The position numbers were made by a program, and so were the translations under genes. Under the pieces are notes generated by a model that worked only from the letters and a program-made list of their open reading frames with translations, was not told the origin of the DNA and did no database searches. From MTP4 sp052056915 (lineage in GTDB: Archaea; Halobacteriota; Methanosarcinia; Methanosarcinales; Methanosarcinaceae), in contig NZ_CP195119.1 in NCBI RefSeq assembly GCF_052056915.1, positions 3,162,001 to 3,226,000 on the forward strand: a DNA stretch of 64,000 nt. Reading direction: 5' to 3'. Positions within the stretch are counted from its first letter, which is position 1. Every line of letters starts with the position of its first letter. Below are positions 45,154-53,037 of the stretch, in pieces.

Positions 45154-45942
45154 TTACTGATTTTCAATATCAATTTTTTTCTTTTTTTCTTCATCATATG
45201 ATTTTATTATCTCTACATATTCATTGACTACATATATCGGGAGCCCCGTAAGAAATGCCATATCCCATTCATTGTATCCAGCTGTATAGAGCTTTTCTAT
45301 ACGTGTTCCATCTTTGATGTATCGATCTACAGACTCTGGAGTATGATCTATCAACCGCGCATTTTCTGAAGTAGGAATCTTTTTCTTGTAATTATGGAAT
45401 GCTAATCTCTTATGAGTTAAGGATTTTCCCATGTCCATTTCAGTACCAGCTCTTGGAATGACCTTTTTTGTCTTTTTTTCATAACTTGTAACGTGATTGG
45501 AAATCATGGCACATGACACCCTTAACAATATAGCGATATCCGTTTCTGTAAGCACGCCTCCTTGTTCCTTTTTTTCAGTGCATAACCTAGCTATCAGTTT
45601 CTCTATCAATTCGTTTTTCTTTACCTTCGTGATTCTGTCCTCAATATCTTCAGGGCTTATCAAGGTTAATGTGACAGGGACAAGTTGCATATCGCTCAAC
45701 TTTTTACTCTTTGAATACTTCTGCCCTGCCTTTAACACAAGCCACCTCATTTGACCTGGACGAACAAATTCTCCTCGTAGATAGTATTGGTCATTCAAGT
45801 CAACAATTTTTTTAGCGAACAGTTTGACTACATCAGGACCACCAATGTATCCAAATTCAGTCGTTATCAGGTTGAACAGGCTTGTTTCATAGGTTTTTGC
45901 CGCAGAAGGACCATATGCTTTTCTATACCAGTCCTCTTTCAC
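45154..45942 (-). CDS. DUF1670-like protein, second gene of the element
   Basis: A 262-residue protein with a putative helix-turn-helix (TETDIAILLRVSCAMISNHVTSYEKK, near 130-155, similar to position-specific DNA-binding helices) and a second helical domain with HTPESVDRYIKDGTRIEKLYTAG. This last part matches the neighbouring gene's HSLQSIERYIKDFSRV, so the two are paralogues. The family occurs in many copies in Methanosarcina, which suits a mobile element. It lacks a recognisable DDE or tyrosine transposase core. It overlaps the upstream gene by four bases. Confidence 0.65.
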   Translation of the reverse strand: MKEDWYRKAYGPSAAKTYETSLFNLITTEFGYIGGPDVVKLFAKKIVDLNDQYYLRGEFVRPGQMRWLVLKAGQKYSKSKKLSDMQLVPVTLTLISPEDIEDRITKVKKNELIEKLIARLCTEKKEQGGVLTETDIAILLRVSCAMISNHVTSYEKKTKKVIPRAGTEMDMGKSLTHKRLAFHNYKKKIPTSENARLIDHTPESVDRYIKDGTRIEKLYTAGYNEWDMAFLTGLPIYVVNEYVEIIKSYDEEKKKKIDIENQ

Positions 45943-46742
45943 ATTCTCATCCCCACATTTTTTTTGAAACTCATTGGCGAATCATAAACAGTTAAGTTAT
46001 TTATCAGCTCTTCCACTCTTTGTTTATAGTTCCCGTCCTTGTATTTTATGAAAAGTTCCTGGTACTCTTTTACCAACCGTTCTGAGATTCCAACGATTAA
46101 TCGGATATTGTCTATTGATTCCTCTCTCTGTGTAAGAATAGAGACACGAGAAAAGTCTTTGATATAACGTTCTATGCTTTGCAAAGAATGTCTTGTTGAT
46201 CTCTGGATCTCAGTTGACGTGTATCCTTTCAGATATAGCTCTACAATTTTTGATTTATGTGATGAAGGACCAATGTCTTTGACTATACCTCTTAGGGGGA
46301 CATAAAGTCCTTTTTCTCGGAAGCATTTTATGTCCCGTTTTATAGTGCTGTAACTGCTTTTGAGAAGTTTTACAAGATCTTTGATTGTCAAAAGAGCATT
46401 CTGGTCTCTGGCCTCTTGTGTGATCCTGAGCGATACGTGTTGTCTGTATGCCGATAAACCAAATTTCTCGTAGACATCCATGTCTTCAGGAGCATCTAAT
46501 GTCAGGATAATCTCTACGTGCTTCGAATCAAGAATAGATTTGCCAGGACCTTCTTCATCAGATATGGCAAGATAAAGAAGTTGACCGTTACAAATCCCAG
46601 AATTCTCATTTTGAAAGAAACCTTTACCCAGATCAACTACTGCGTCTGCAATTATTGGGGCAAAATTGAATCCGTTTATCAAACGAAGACGAAACATTTG
46701 TTCCTTCGTCATCCCACTCGTTAGAACATATATATCGTTCAT
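45939..46742 (-). CDS. DUF1670-like protein, first gene of the element
   Basis: A 267-residue protein whose first part (GFNFAPIIADAVVDLGKGFF) is followed by a helix-turn-helix LLTIKDLVKLLKSSYSTIKRDIKCF (near 116-140), and a second DNA-binding-like unit YLKGYTSTEIQRSTRHSLQSIERYIKDF (near 169-196). The start codon lies inside the palindrome at 46737-46749, which implies autoregulation. No known transposase catalytic triad is visible. The name DUF1670 is from recall of similar Methanosarcina proteins, so treat it as likely, not certain. Confidence 0.65.
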   Translation of the reverse strand: MNDIYVLTSGMTKEQMFRLRLINGFNFAPIIADAVVDLGKGFFQNENSGICNGQLLYLAISDEEGPGKSILDSKHVEIILTLDAPEDMDVYEKFGLSAYRQHVSLRITQEARDQNALLTIKDLVKLLKSSYSTIKRDIKCFREKGLYVPLRGIVKDIGPSSHKSKIVELYLKGYTSTEIQRSTRHSLQSIERYIKDFSRVSILTQREESIDNIRLIVGISERLVKEYQELFIKYKDGNYKQRVEELINNLTVYDSPMSFKKNVGMRM

Positions 46743-46749
46743 ATGAACC
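46737..46749. promoter_or_regulatory. Palindrome GTTCATATGAACC over the start codon
   Basis: A nearly perfect palindrome covering the ATG of the first element gene. A protein bound here would block transcription or translation start. Confidence 0.65.
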
Positions 46750-46773
46750 GCCTATAGTACATTTAGGTACTGG

Positions 46774-46786
46774 GGTCATATGAACC
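46774..46786. promoter_or_regulatory. Palindrome GGTCATATGAACC, copy 4
   Basis: Sits between the first element gene and the right inverted repeat, about 35 bases upstream of the start codon, in the promoter region. Confidence 0.6.
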
Positions 46787-46791
46787 AATAG

Positions 46792-46999
46792 CAATTTGAC
46801 ATTTCAACTGAATAGTGGTAGCTATCAAAAAAGTATGAAAAAGAGTGAAGATGTTTTCGGGGGATTAAATCAGGCCCAATCGATGGAAAGGAATGTATAT
46901 AATATTCAAAATCAGATTTGATACATAATAGCCAAGAGTTTAGATTTCATTGAACTCATATATAAATGAAAAAATTAAACTTTAGGTGCCGAAAGCAGG
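46792..46999. repeat. Right terminal inverted repeat
   Basis: Reverse complement of 44750-44957, 208 bases. Confidence 0.93.
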
Positions 47000-47351
47000 A
47001 ACCATTTGTCCATTTGACATAATGTCGGCAGACCCATTATGACCTGATTCTATACCTTTTGGTTTGAGCGTGTCAACCTGTTTTCGCTCATTCTGCTTCA
47101 CGATTCTTACGATGGTTCACTTTGCGTTCTTCATAGTATTCTTATCCTAACCAATTATCAAAGTCAGGCTCCTTGATTTCTTGATATTGTCTTGTGAGCT
47201 TCACACACAAACGTTGCCATTTATGCATGTCACAGTAGGATTACCTCAAATGGAAGAGGTAGCGTTTCCGCAATTCATAGTATAGCTTCTTGTCGCACCT
47301 GCCGAAAGCAAGTAGATACGAAAAAATTAAACTTTAGGTGCCGAAACAGGA
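47000..47351. other. Degenerate insertion fragment bracketed by copies of the element end
   Basis: The stretch is flanked by two direct copies of gaaaaaattaaactttagg with ggtgccgaaa (at about 46970-46996 and 47320-47346). On the minus strand it reads as a coding-like frame with several stops (CDKKLYYELRKRYLFHLR, then KLTRQYQEIKEPDFDNWLG), so it looks like a decayed gene, perhaps transposon cargo. Confidence 0.55.
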
Positions 47352-47364
47352 AGGATTGTGAATT

Positions 47365-47407
47365 GGGGAATTTTAAACCGCCGAAAATGGGGAATTCTTA
47401 ACCGCCG
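47365..47407. repeat. IS21-like terminal direct repeats
   Basis: ggggaattttaaaccgccg (47365-47383) and ggggaattcttaaccgccg (47389-47407) resemble the multiple short repeats at IS21-type ends. No istA or istB gene is present, so this is a solo end remnant. Confidence 0.5.
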
Positions 47408-47663
47408 TTGACAGTTTTCCTTAGTTCCGCATTTTTAAGAGCATAAATGTCTTCTGATGCCAACTCATGCGCTTAAACTTAAGCACATTAGGTGCAAGGT
47501 ACAATCTCTAAACCGCAATCATCTTACCTTACAGATTTGCGGAAAAGCATATCTGCGCCTAAAAAGACGGAACTAAGGGAAGATAACGTTTTATGGATTT
47601 CCATAGAGCATCATCAATTTTACGGAATAACATGATTATAAATTTATATATTTTAACTCATGT

Positions 47664-48584
47664 TCATCTTTGGATATGCTCTTTTTGTAAAACTTTTCTA
47701 TATTCTTCTGAATTTACAAACTCGAACCCATATTCTTTTGCGCTTTTCAATACTTCTTCCAATAATTTTAGCGATGAGTTGCCTAGATTTTTGAGTTTTA
47801 GCCTGTGTCTAATTACATCTGCAAATATATATTCTAGGTTGTTTGAAGTTCTCCTTGTGGTAACCACCTTTCCGTGTATATCCAGACACTCATTAGGATG
47901 AAACAGGAATACTACTGGCTTCCCGGTTTTAGCGGCTTCATAAAATATGAATTTCTGGAGGACTCTGTTTATCGTTGGGCTAATTCTCATTGTAGTACCA
48001 ATATATGGGATAAGGGCCGCAGAAATTGGTATCTCTATCACACCCGAGTTTCCTTTCTTTGTTGGTGAATCATATGACATATTGTAAGGATTTCTCGGAG
48101 CATATAGCCATCCAAGTTTGTTTTTTGAGCCAAAAGACATTGGACCATCAAAGCGTTGTGAAGCAATTGAGCTGTCAGTCTTAAATCCTGTTTCTATGAG
48201 TGCCCGTACTGTATCATTATTGATGCGTAATGCCGGGGCTCTAAATGAACTAATTCTGCCTCCAATGGCTTCAATAGCATCTTTGGCCCTTTGCAATTCT
48301 ATAATCTGCTCCTTATATTTTAAACTATCAAAAGCGCGAAAAGGTGAATGATCATATCCATGGCATCCAATTTCGTGTCCATACTCTTTTACCAACTCGA
48401 TAGATTCAGGGGATTGTTCAGCAAACATCCCTGTAAAATAGAATGTAGATAATACATCATACTTTGATAGCAATTCTAAAAGGCGAGGAAGTCCAACATT
48501 GTATATTTGGTCTGGGATATTTGGATCCTCACGATTTAATTGAATTGAGTGATGTTCTACGTCATTAGTCATTAGGAAATACAT
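47664..48584 (-). CDS. Polysaccharide deacetylase family protein (copy 2)
   Basis: A 306-residue NodB-type esterase, paralogue of the gene at 37039. Motifs: LMTNDVE at the N terminus, YGHEIGCHGYDHSPF (near 67-81), SFRAPALR (near 108), and HPNECLDIHG near 230. ATG at 48584 matches the copy 1 N terminus (MHFLMTND versus MYFLMTND) and has a GGAGGAG six bases upstream; an ATG four codons earlier overlaps that site. It lies on the opposite strand to copy 1, with an insertion element between. It follows the flippase gene after 25 bases, so the two form an operon. Confidence 0.88.
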   Translation of the reverse strand: MYFLMTNDVEHHSIQLNREDPNIPDQIYNVGLPRLLELLSKYDVLSTFYFTGMFAEQSPESIELVKEYGHEIGCHGYDHSPFRAFDSLKYKEQIIELQRAKDAIEAIGGRISSFRAPALRINNDTVRALIETGFKTDSSIASQRFDGPMSFGSKNKLGWLYAPRNPYNMSYDSPTKKGNSGVIEIPISAALIPYIGTTMRISPTINRVLQKFIFYEAAKTGKPVVFLFHPNECLDIHGKVVTTRRTSNNLEYIFADVIRHRLKLKNLGNSSLKLLEEVLKSAKEYGFEFVNSEEYRKVLQKEHIQR

Positions 48585-48609
48585 TTTCTCCTCCATTTAG
48601 TTATTAATG

Positions 48610-50046
48610 TCATCTATTAAGTTTTAATAATTTTTTTATAACTGCAATCTCTTCACTTGAAAAAACGTTTAGTTTCAACAATGATGTACTATAAACAAGA
48701 GATGCAAAAAATATAATTACAATTATATCAAAATCTGTGCATTCTTTTAAATAACAAATGAATATACTCATAATTAAACAAGCTTCTACGGGTTTAATTG
48801 AAATTCTATGTATTGGATGGCTTTTAATATTCTTCGAAACACAGTGGTAGCTTATGATGAAGAATGTTAGTTCTGTTGCAAGAGTTGCTATACTTGCTCC
48901 TGTATAATTATATTGTGGGATTAATAAATAATTAAGTACTACATTTATTAAAACACATACCCCCATGTTCAAAGTGGTTAGTTTTTGCTTATCTATTGAT
49001 ATTAATAATGATGTTAATAAGTAATTTATAGAAATAAAAAGAAGTCCCCATATTAAGATTTTAAGTGCATTTGATGAATCTGAATAAGATGACCCATAGA
49101 CTAAAAGTATAATCTCATCAGATATTATCGTAGTTCCGAAAACTATGGGTGCCATAAATATTATAATATATTTTAAACATATTTCGTAACTTTTGTTCAA
49201 AGTCTCCATTGAATTTTTAAATGACCTTGACATTACTGGATAGAATGAACTAATAAATGCAAATGGAATTAGTGAAAGAGGTTCAGATAACTTATAAGCA
49301 GCTGAATATAGTCCAACTGAAATATCATCTTTCATCATCGAGAGCATTATTATATCAATTCGATGGTATATAAGAAGAAAAACACTAGAAAGTGCAATCG
49401 GCAGTGATTCTTTGAATAAGAATTTCCACATCAAAAAATCGATATTGTATTTTGCAATAAAAATTTTTTTTGAAAATTCATAATTTAACAGAGTTCTTAT
49501 GCTTTCTGAAAATAGAAGTATAAGAATTAATTGGAGTAAAGTGCCTTGACTATGAACTGTGTACAATATTAACCAAGCAGATACTAATCTATATATTAAT
49601 TTTGAAATGATGTCATATTTCATCGTTAAGGTAGTTTGGAACACTGTTCTGTAAGCGTCGCTAAACGACATAAATAACAGCATGATTGATGCAACATGGA
49701 TACACGTGGTTGTTTCTGCTGGATATCCTATCAATGATATGGTCATTATTGAAAGAAAAATGGCAATTATGGAAAGAGTTAATTTAATAATAAAGGCGTT
49801 TCCAAATATAATTGGCATGTTTTCAGAATCTCTCGACATCTCCCTTACTAAAATGTCACCGAGCCCTAAGTCTGTAATAATACCAAAAAAACCTAAATAT
49901 GCAAAGATAAAGCTATATTTGCCGAAACTTTCAACTCCCAAATATCTAGCTAAATATATTGCAACAATAAATGATATTGACCTATATGTTAGATTTCCCA
50001 CCAAAAGTACGCCTGTATTTTTGGCAATTTTATGAATTGTAGTCAA
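48610..50046 (-). CDS. Wzx/MATE-type polysaccharide flippase
   Basis: A 478-residue membrane protein with about 12 to 14 helices. The N-terminal family phrase NTGVLLVGNLTYRSISFIVAIYLARYLGVESFGKYSF (near 9-45) and later GLYSAAYKLSEPLSLIPFAFISSFYPVMSR are classic for oligosaccharide translocases. It would flip lipid-linked oligosaccharide units across the membrane for glycan export. The start is a TTG with GGTGAG just ahead. It is upstream of deacetylase copy 2 on the same strand. Confidence 0.93.
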   Translation of the reverse strand: MTTIHKIAKNTGVLLVGNLTYRSISFIVAIYLARYLGVESFGKYSFIFAYLGFFGIITDLGLGDILVREMSRDSENMPIIFGNAFIIKLTLSIIAIFLSIMTISLIGYPAETTTCIHVASIMLLFMSFSDAYRTVFQTTLTMKYDIISKLIYRLVSAWLILYTVHSQGTLLQLILILLFSESIRTLLNYEFSKKIFIAKYNIDFLMWKFLFKESLPIALSSVFLLIYHRIDIIMLSMMKDDISVGLYSAAYKLSEPLSLIPFAFISSFYPVMSRSFKNSMETLNKSYEICLKYIIIFMAPIVFGTTIISDEIILLVYGSSYSDSSNALKILIWGLLFISINYLLTSLLISIDKQKLTTLNMGVCVLINVVLNYLLIPQYNYTGASIATLATELTFFIISYHCVSKNIKSHPIHRISIKPVEACLIMSIFICYLKECTDFDIIVIIFFASLVYSTSLLKLNVFSSEEIAVIKKLLKLNR

Positions 50047-50403
50047 AATCTCACCGATCGGTAAAAGCAGTAAATTTTATTGGCTTCAAATCATACATTT
50101 ATTGCATCTCCAATAGTTATTCTATCTTTTTTATTAGAAAATCTATTTCGCATTATAAGTCCCTTTTTAATGAATTAATATTAAAATTTTGGCTTTGTAT
50201 TCAGCATTAATGGGGATTCACACCTGGATATAATTACTTTAGTGGAATCGTGATCACAATGGTAACTTGTGAAATGGCTTCTTGTTACAATCCAAGAAGT
50301 CGAATTGATTTTTAGAACTTTGACGAATCGTAAACTATTTCTTGAGGTGAAATTTAAAAGATTTAGGTAATTTATTATATCTATACAGAAATAAGGTGTT
50401 TTA
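50047..50403. other. Divergent gap between flippase and archaeosortase genes
   Basis: AT-rich; no gene or clear repeat seen. Both promoters must lie here. Confidence 0.35.
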
Positions 50404-51240
50404 ATGGAACATGAAGCTAAAAATCTGATCCTTATTTTATTAGTAATCGCAATGTTTACGGGGGTTGCAATTGAAGTTAATGAGGGTTCAACTATTTTAG
50501 GAGTTGTCCTGTTCCTGGTTTCCGTGTTTCTGCTGACAATGATTGACTTCAAGAACCTAGGGGATTCAGGTCTCCTGAAAAAATCAAAAACCTGTTTTGT
50601 TGTGGGGGCTTTCATAGTAGTAGCAGACCTTGCCTATAATTTCAAAAATGGCGGGGAACTTGGGACTCTGGATGTTATGACCGTATTCTTCGGAGCTTCC
50701 CTGGTCGGGACCCAGCTCCAAAACCCCCAGATAAACCGGGTCTCCAGGTTTGGTGCGTATATTTCATCTGTTTTTGTTATTCTTTACCTTATCTTTTACA
50801 CCCTGTTTGCTTTTTTTAACATCGATTTCCTTCACAAGTTCGACCACTACTTCATACTTCTTCCCACAGTGGGAGTTTTAAATATGGCAGGTATTCCTCT
50901 CGAAGTGGTTGCAACGGAAACCGTTCGGATAAGCGGAGTCGAAGAAATGACCCTGGTTATCGGAGGGCCCTGTTCAGGCCTGTATTCCATGTTCCTTTTA
51001 ATAGGGATAGTCTTCGGATACAGCAGAATTGAAAACCTGAATAAAAATAAGACCCTCATGATGCTCGGATTTTGTGTGCTCGTCGCCTACATCTCAAACC
51101 TGTTCCGGGTAGTAGTTCTCTATTTCACCGCTTATATGTACGGACAGGAAGCAATGATGCTTGTACACACGCATCTCGGATGGATTATATTTGCAGTAGT
51201 TGCAGCTTTTATCATGTATCTGATTGAGCTAAAAAGCTAA
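50404..51240 (+). CDS. artC: Archaeosortase C-like protein
   Basis: A 278-residue polytopic membrane protein of the exosortase/archaeosortase family. The three catalytic positions are visible: Cys190 in GGPCSGLYS (188-195), Arg235 in NLFRVVVLY, and the histidine in HTHLGW (255-260). These enzymes cleave C-terminal sorting signals of surface proteins at PEF, PGF or PEP motifs. A PEF-CTERM protein gene is five kilobases downstream, which fits the archaeosortase C subgroup known in Methanosarcina. It is divergent from the glycan flippase and convergent with the M48 protease. Confidence 0.88.
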   Translation: MEHEAKNLILILLVIAMFTGVAIEVNEGSTILGVVLFLVSVFLLTMIDFKNLGDSGLLKKSKTCFVVGAFIVVADLAYNFKNGGELGTLDVMTVFFGASLVGTQLQNPQINRVSRFGAYISSVFVILYLIFYTLFAFFNIDFLHKFDHYFILLPTVGVLNMAGIPLEVVATETVRISGVEEMTLVIGGPCSGLYSMFLLIGIVFGYSRIENLNKNKTLMMLGFCVLVAYISNLFRVVVLYFTAYMYGQEAMMLVHTHLGWIIFAVVAAFIMYLIELKS

Positions 51241-51430
51241 AGTTGAAAACTATTTTTTGTGAGGTCTCCGATTCCTCTTTAGACATTTCAATCGCTTTTT
51301 TACTTCCCTTTTCGATATTCCCGGTTCCTTATTCAAAACAGGTTGTGCCCTCAAGCTCTTGTTTTTATGACAAAAACAAACTTTATGGAAAAGACAAACG
51401 TTTTTGTCATCGGCAACTCAGGTTTTACAA

Positions 51431-52618
51431 TTATCTTTTTACAAAATACTTGAAAACCTGCCTTGAATTTTGGATAATTCTTTTATGGGCCGACAGTAAG
51501 CACTTTTGTTGGGGTTTTCTCCGAGTAACCTTTGCAGTAATTCTCATAAAGAATAGGACTGACCCGATATATGCCCCGGCAATACCCCCGTTAATAAGGA
51601 AGTTGAAGTCCTTCAATGCAAATGTAACCAAGACTATAATCACGAACAAAAACATCATGTAAGCGACAAAACTCGTTCCCATGGCAAGTTTCCAGCTTTT
51701 CGGATCAAAAAATCCCGGGACTCTGGAATACCTTGTAGTTAAAATACCGTTTTCTTTGTAGTTCGAATGGTTGAGGATGTGCATGACCCTGTCCCCGGTA
51801 TCGGGATGTGTGTCAAACATGGATATGAACATGGCACGGTCTCCTCTGATCCGCTGGGTGTGCGTGCTGAAGAGGTGGAAATGTCCCGGGTTAAACTTGC
51901 CGGTGACCGGCTGGAAGGGTATGTAGTTTTCAAGATATTCGAGGTTTTTGGCAAGGAGCTGGGGATTTCTGGTAAGTTTGATGGCAACTTCATCGGCTTC
52001 GAGTTCCCTTCTCTGGGGGTTTGTAAGCTGTACCAGGGTTGCCGCGGGGGGGGCTGCGAGGGCTGTTGTTGCAAACCTGAAGAACCTGGGTGCCGGGTCA
52101 TGGGGCTGCCCGAACCCGGAGAGGATTGAGCCCCACATTGCAAGCTCCGGAAAGAGCATTATCACTCCGGCAAAAAGTGCGGTGACTGTGTTCAGGCTGA
52201 CATCCCTGTTTTTTATATGTCCTACTTCATGTGCCAGCAAAACTTCCAGGTTCAGGTCGTCAAAGGTTTCAAACATTGATGTCGAAATGGCGATAAAGGC
52301 TTTGCTTCCGTTTCCCACCGTAAACATTCCGGGAATTTCTGCTTCGAAGCTGTATAGTTCGGGGGTCTTGACCTGTGCTCTGGAGGAAAGCTCTTCCAGA
52401 ATCGAGTACAATAAAGGATTCTCATCTCTCTGGATTTTCCGGGCTTTATACAATTTGAGAATCAAGCTGCCGGCTGAAAGGTAGATATAACTGCTCAGGA
52501 TAAGCATCATGAAAGCTACACTTACCACGACAATGGCGTTTTTTGTAAGCCCTGCGAGCAGGATCAGGAGAGCCGAAGAAACTAAAAAAAACAGAGATGT
52601 CCCAAACCTGTTGCTCAT
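51431..52618 (-). CDS. M48 family (HtpX-like) membrane metalloprotease
   Basis: A 395-residue membrane protease. The zinc motif HEVGHIKN (His130, Glu131, His134) and the third ligand region RRELEADEVAIKL (near 210) are present, with two N-terminal and two more C-terminal hydrophobic segments. HtpX-like proteins degrade damaged membrane proteins. The C-terminal part extends past the usual HtpX domain with a substantial tail and another membrane pair. The start codon at 52618 is an ATG. It lies between the archaeosortase gene and the DUF1616 gene. Confidence 0.9.
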   Translation of the reverse strand: MSNRFGTSLFFLVSSALLILLAGLTKNAIVVVSVAFMMLILSSYIYLSAGSLILKLYKARKIQRDENPLLYSILEELSSRAQVKTPELYSFEAEIPGMFTVGNGSKAFIAISTSMFETFDDLNLEVLLAHEVGHIKNRDVSLNTVTALFAGVIMLFPELAMWGSILSGFGQPHDPAPRFFRFATTALAAPPAATLVQLTNPQRRELEADEVAIKLTRNPQLLAKNLEYLENYIPFQPVTGKFNPGHFHLFSTHTQRIRGDRAMFISMFDTHPDTGDRVMHILNHSNYKENGILTTRYSRVPGFFDPKSWKLAMGTSFVAYMMFLFVIIVLVTFALKDFNFLINGGIAGAYIGSVLFFMRITAKVTRRKPQQKCLLSAHKRIIQNSRQVFKYFVKR

Positions 52619-53037
52619 AATAACCCCCTTATAGTTTTTTGACTTACGGTTAAAGTTCCGGATTATTGTAACTTTACAAAATCACTTTATTTTTTGAAGC
52701 AATCCGGTGAATATATTTACATTATAATCATATTCATATAACAAATATATTTATATCATCTATAATTATTTCATTTAAAAATTAATAACCATTATATAGA
52801 TAACTTAATGGCTCTTATGAAACTTTCGATTTTAATCTAAATCATTTTTGCAAAAAGTGCCCCCTCAAAAAATGAAATGGGCCTGGAAACAAATTTCTAA
52901 AAAAGATTTTCAGAACCGGTTATCTAAAGTTGTATACTATGGTTGTATACTATTATACTACTCTTGATTCTCCTGCGAAAATCTGGTAAATATAATTAGG
53001 AAAAGTTATATCTCTTGGTGAATTACTTTATGACATA
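52619..53037. other. AT-rich gap before the DUF1616 gene
   Basis: No gene. The phrase ggttgtatactat occurs twice in tandem near 52929-52955, and a third similar tattatactac follows. Confidence 0.45.

Larger units (their letters stand above)
44750..46999. mobile_element. IS-like element with about 208-bp terminal inverted repeats
   Basis: A 2250-bp element bounded by near-perfect inverted repeats, left 44750-44957 and right 46792-46999, starting cctgctttcggcacctaaag. Between them are two overlapping minus-strand genes of the DUF1670 type. A palindrome ggttcatatgaacc or its variant recurs four times in and next to it. No convincing target-site duplication is seen. Inverted repeats this long are unusual for insertion sequences. 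An orphan copy of the terminal 30 bases lies at 47320-47351. Confidence 0.85.

Noticed and set aside
47365..47407. Complete IS21 element
   Set aside because: Only the end-like repeats exist; no istA or istB coding sequence is present.
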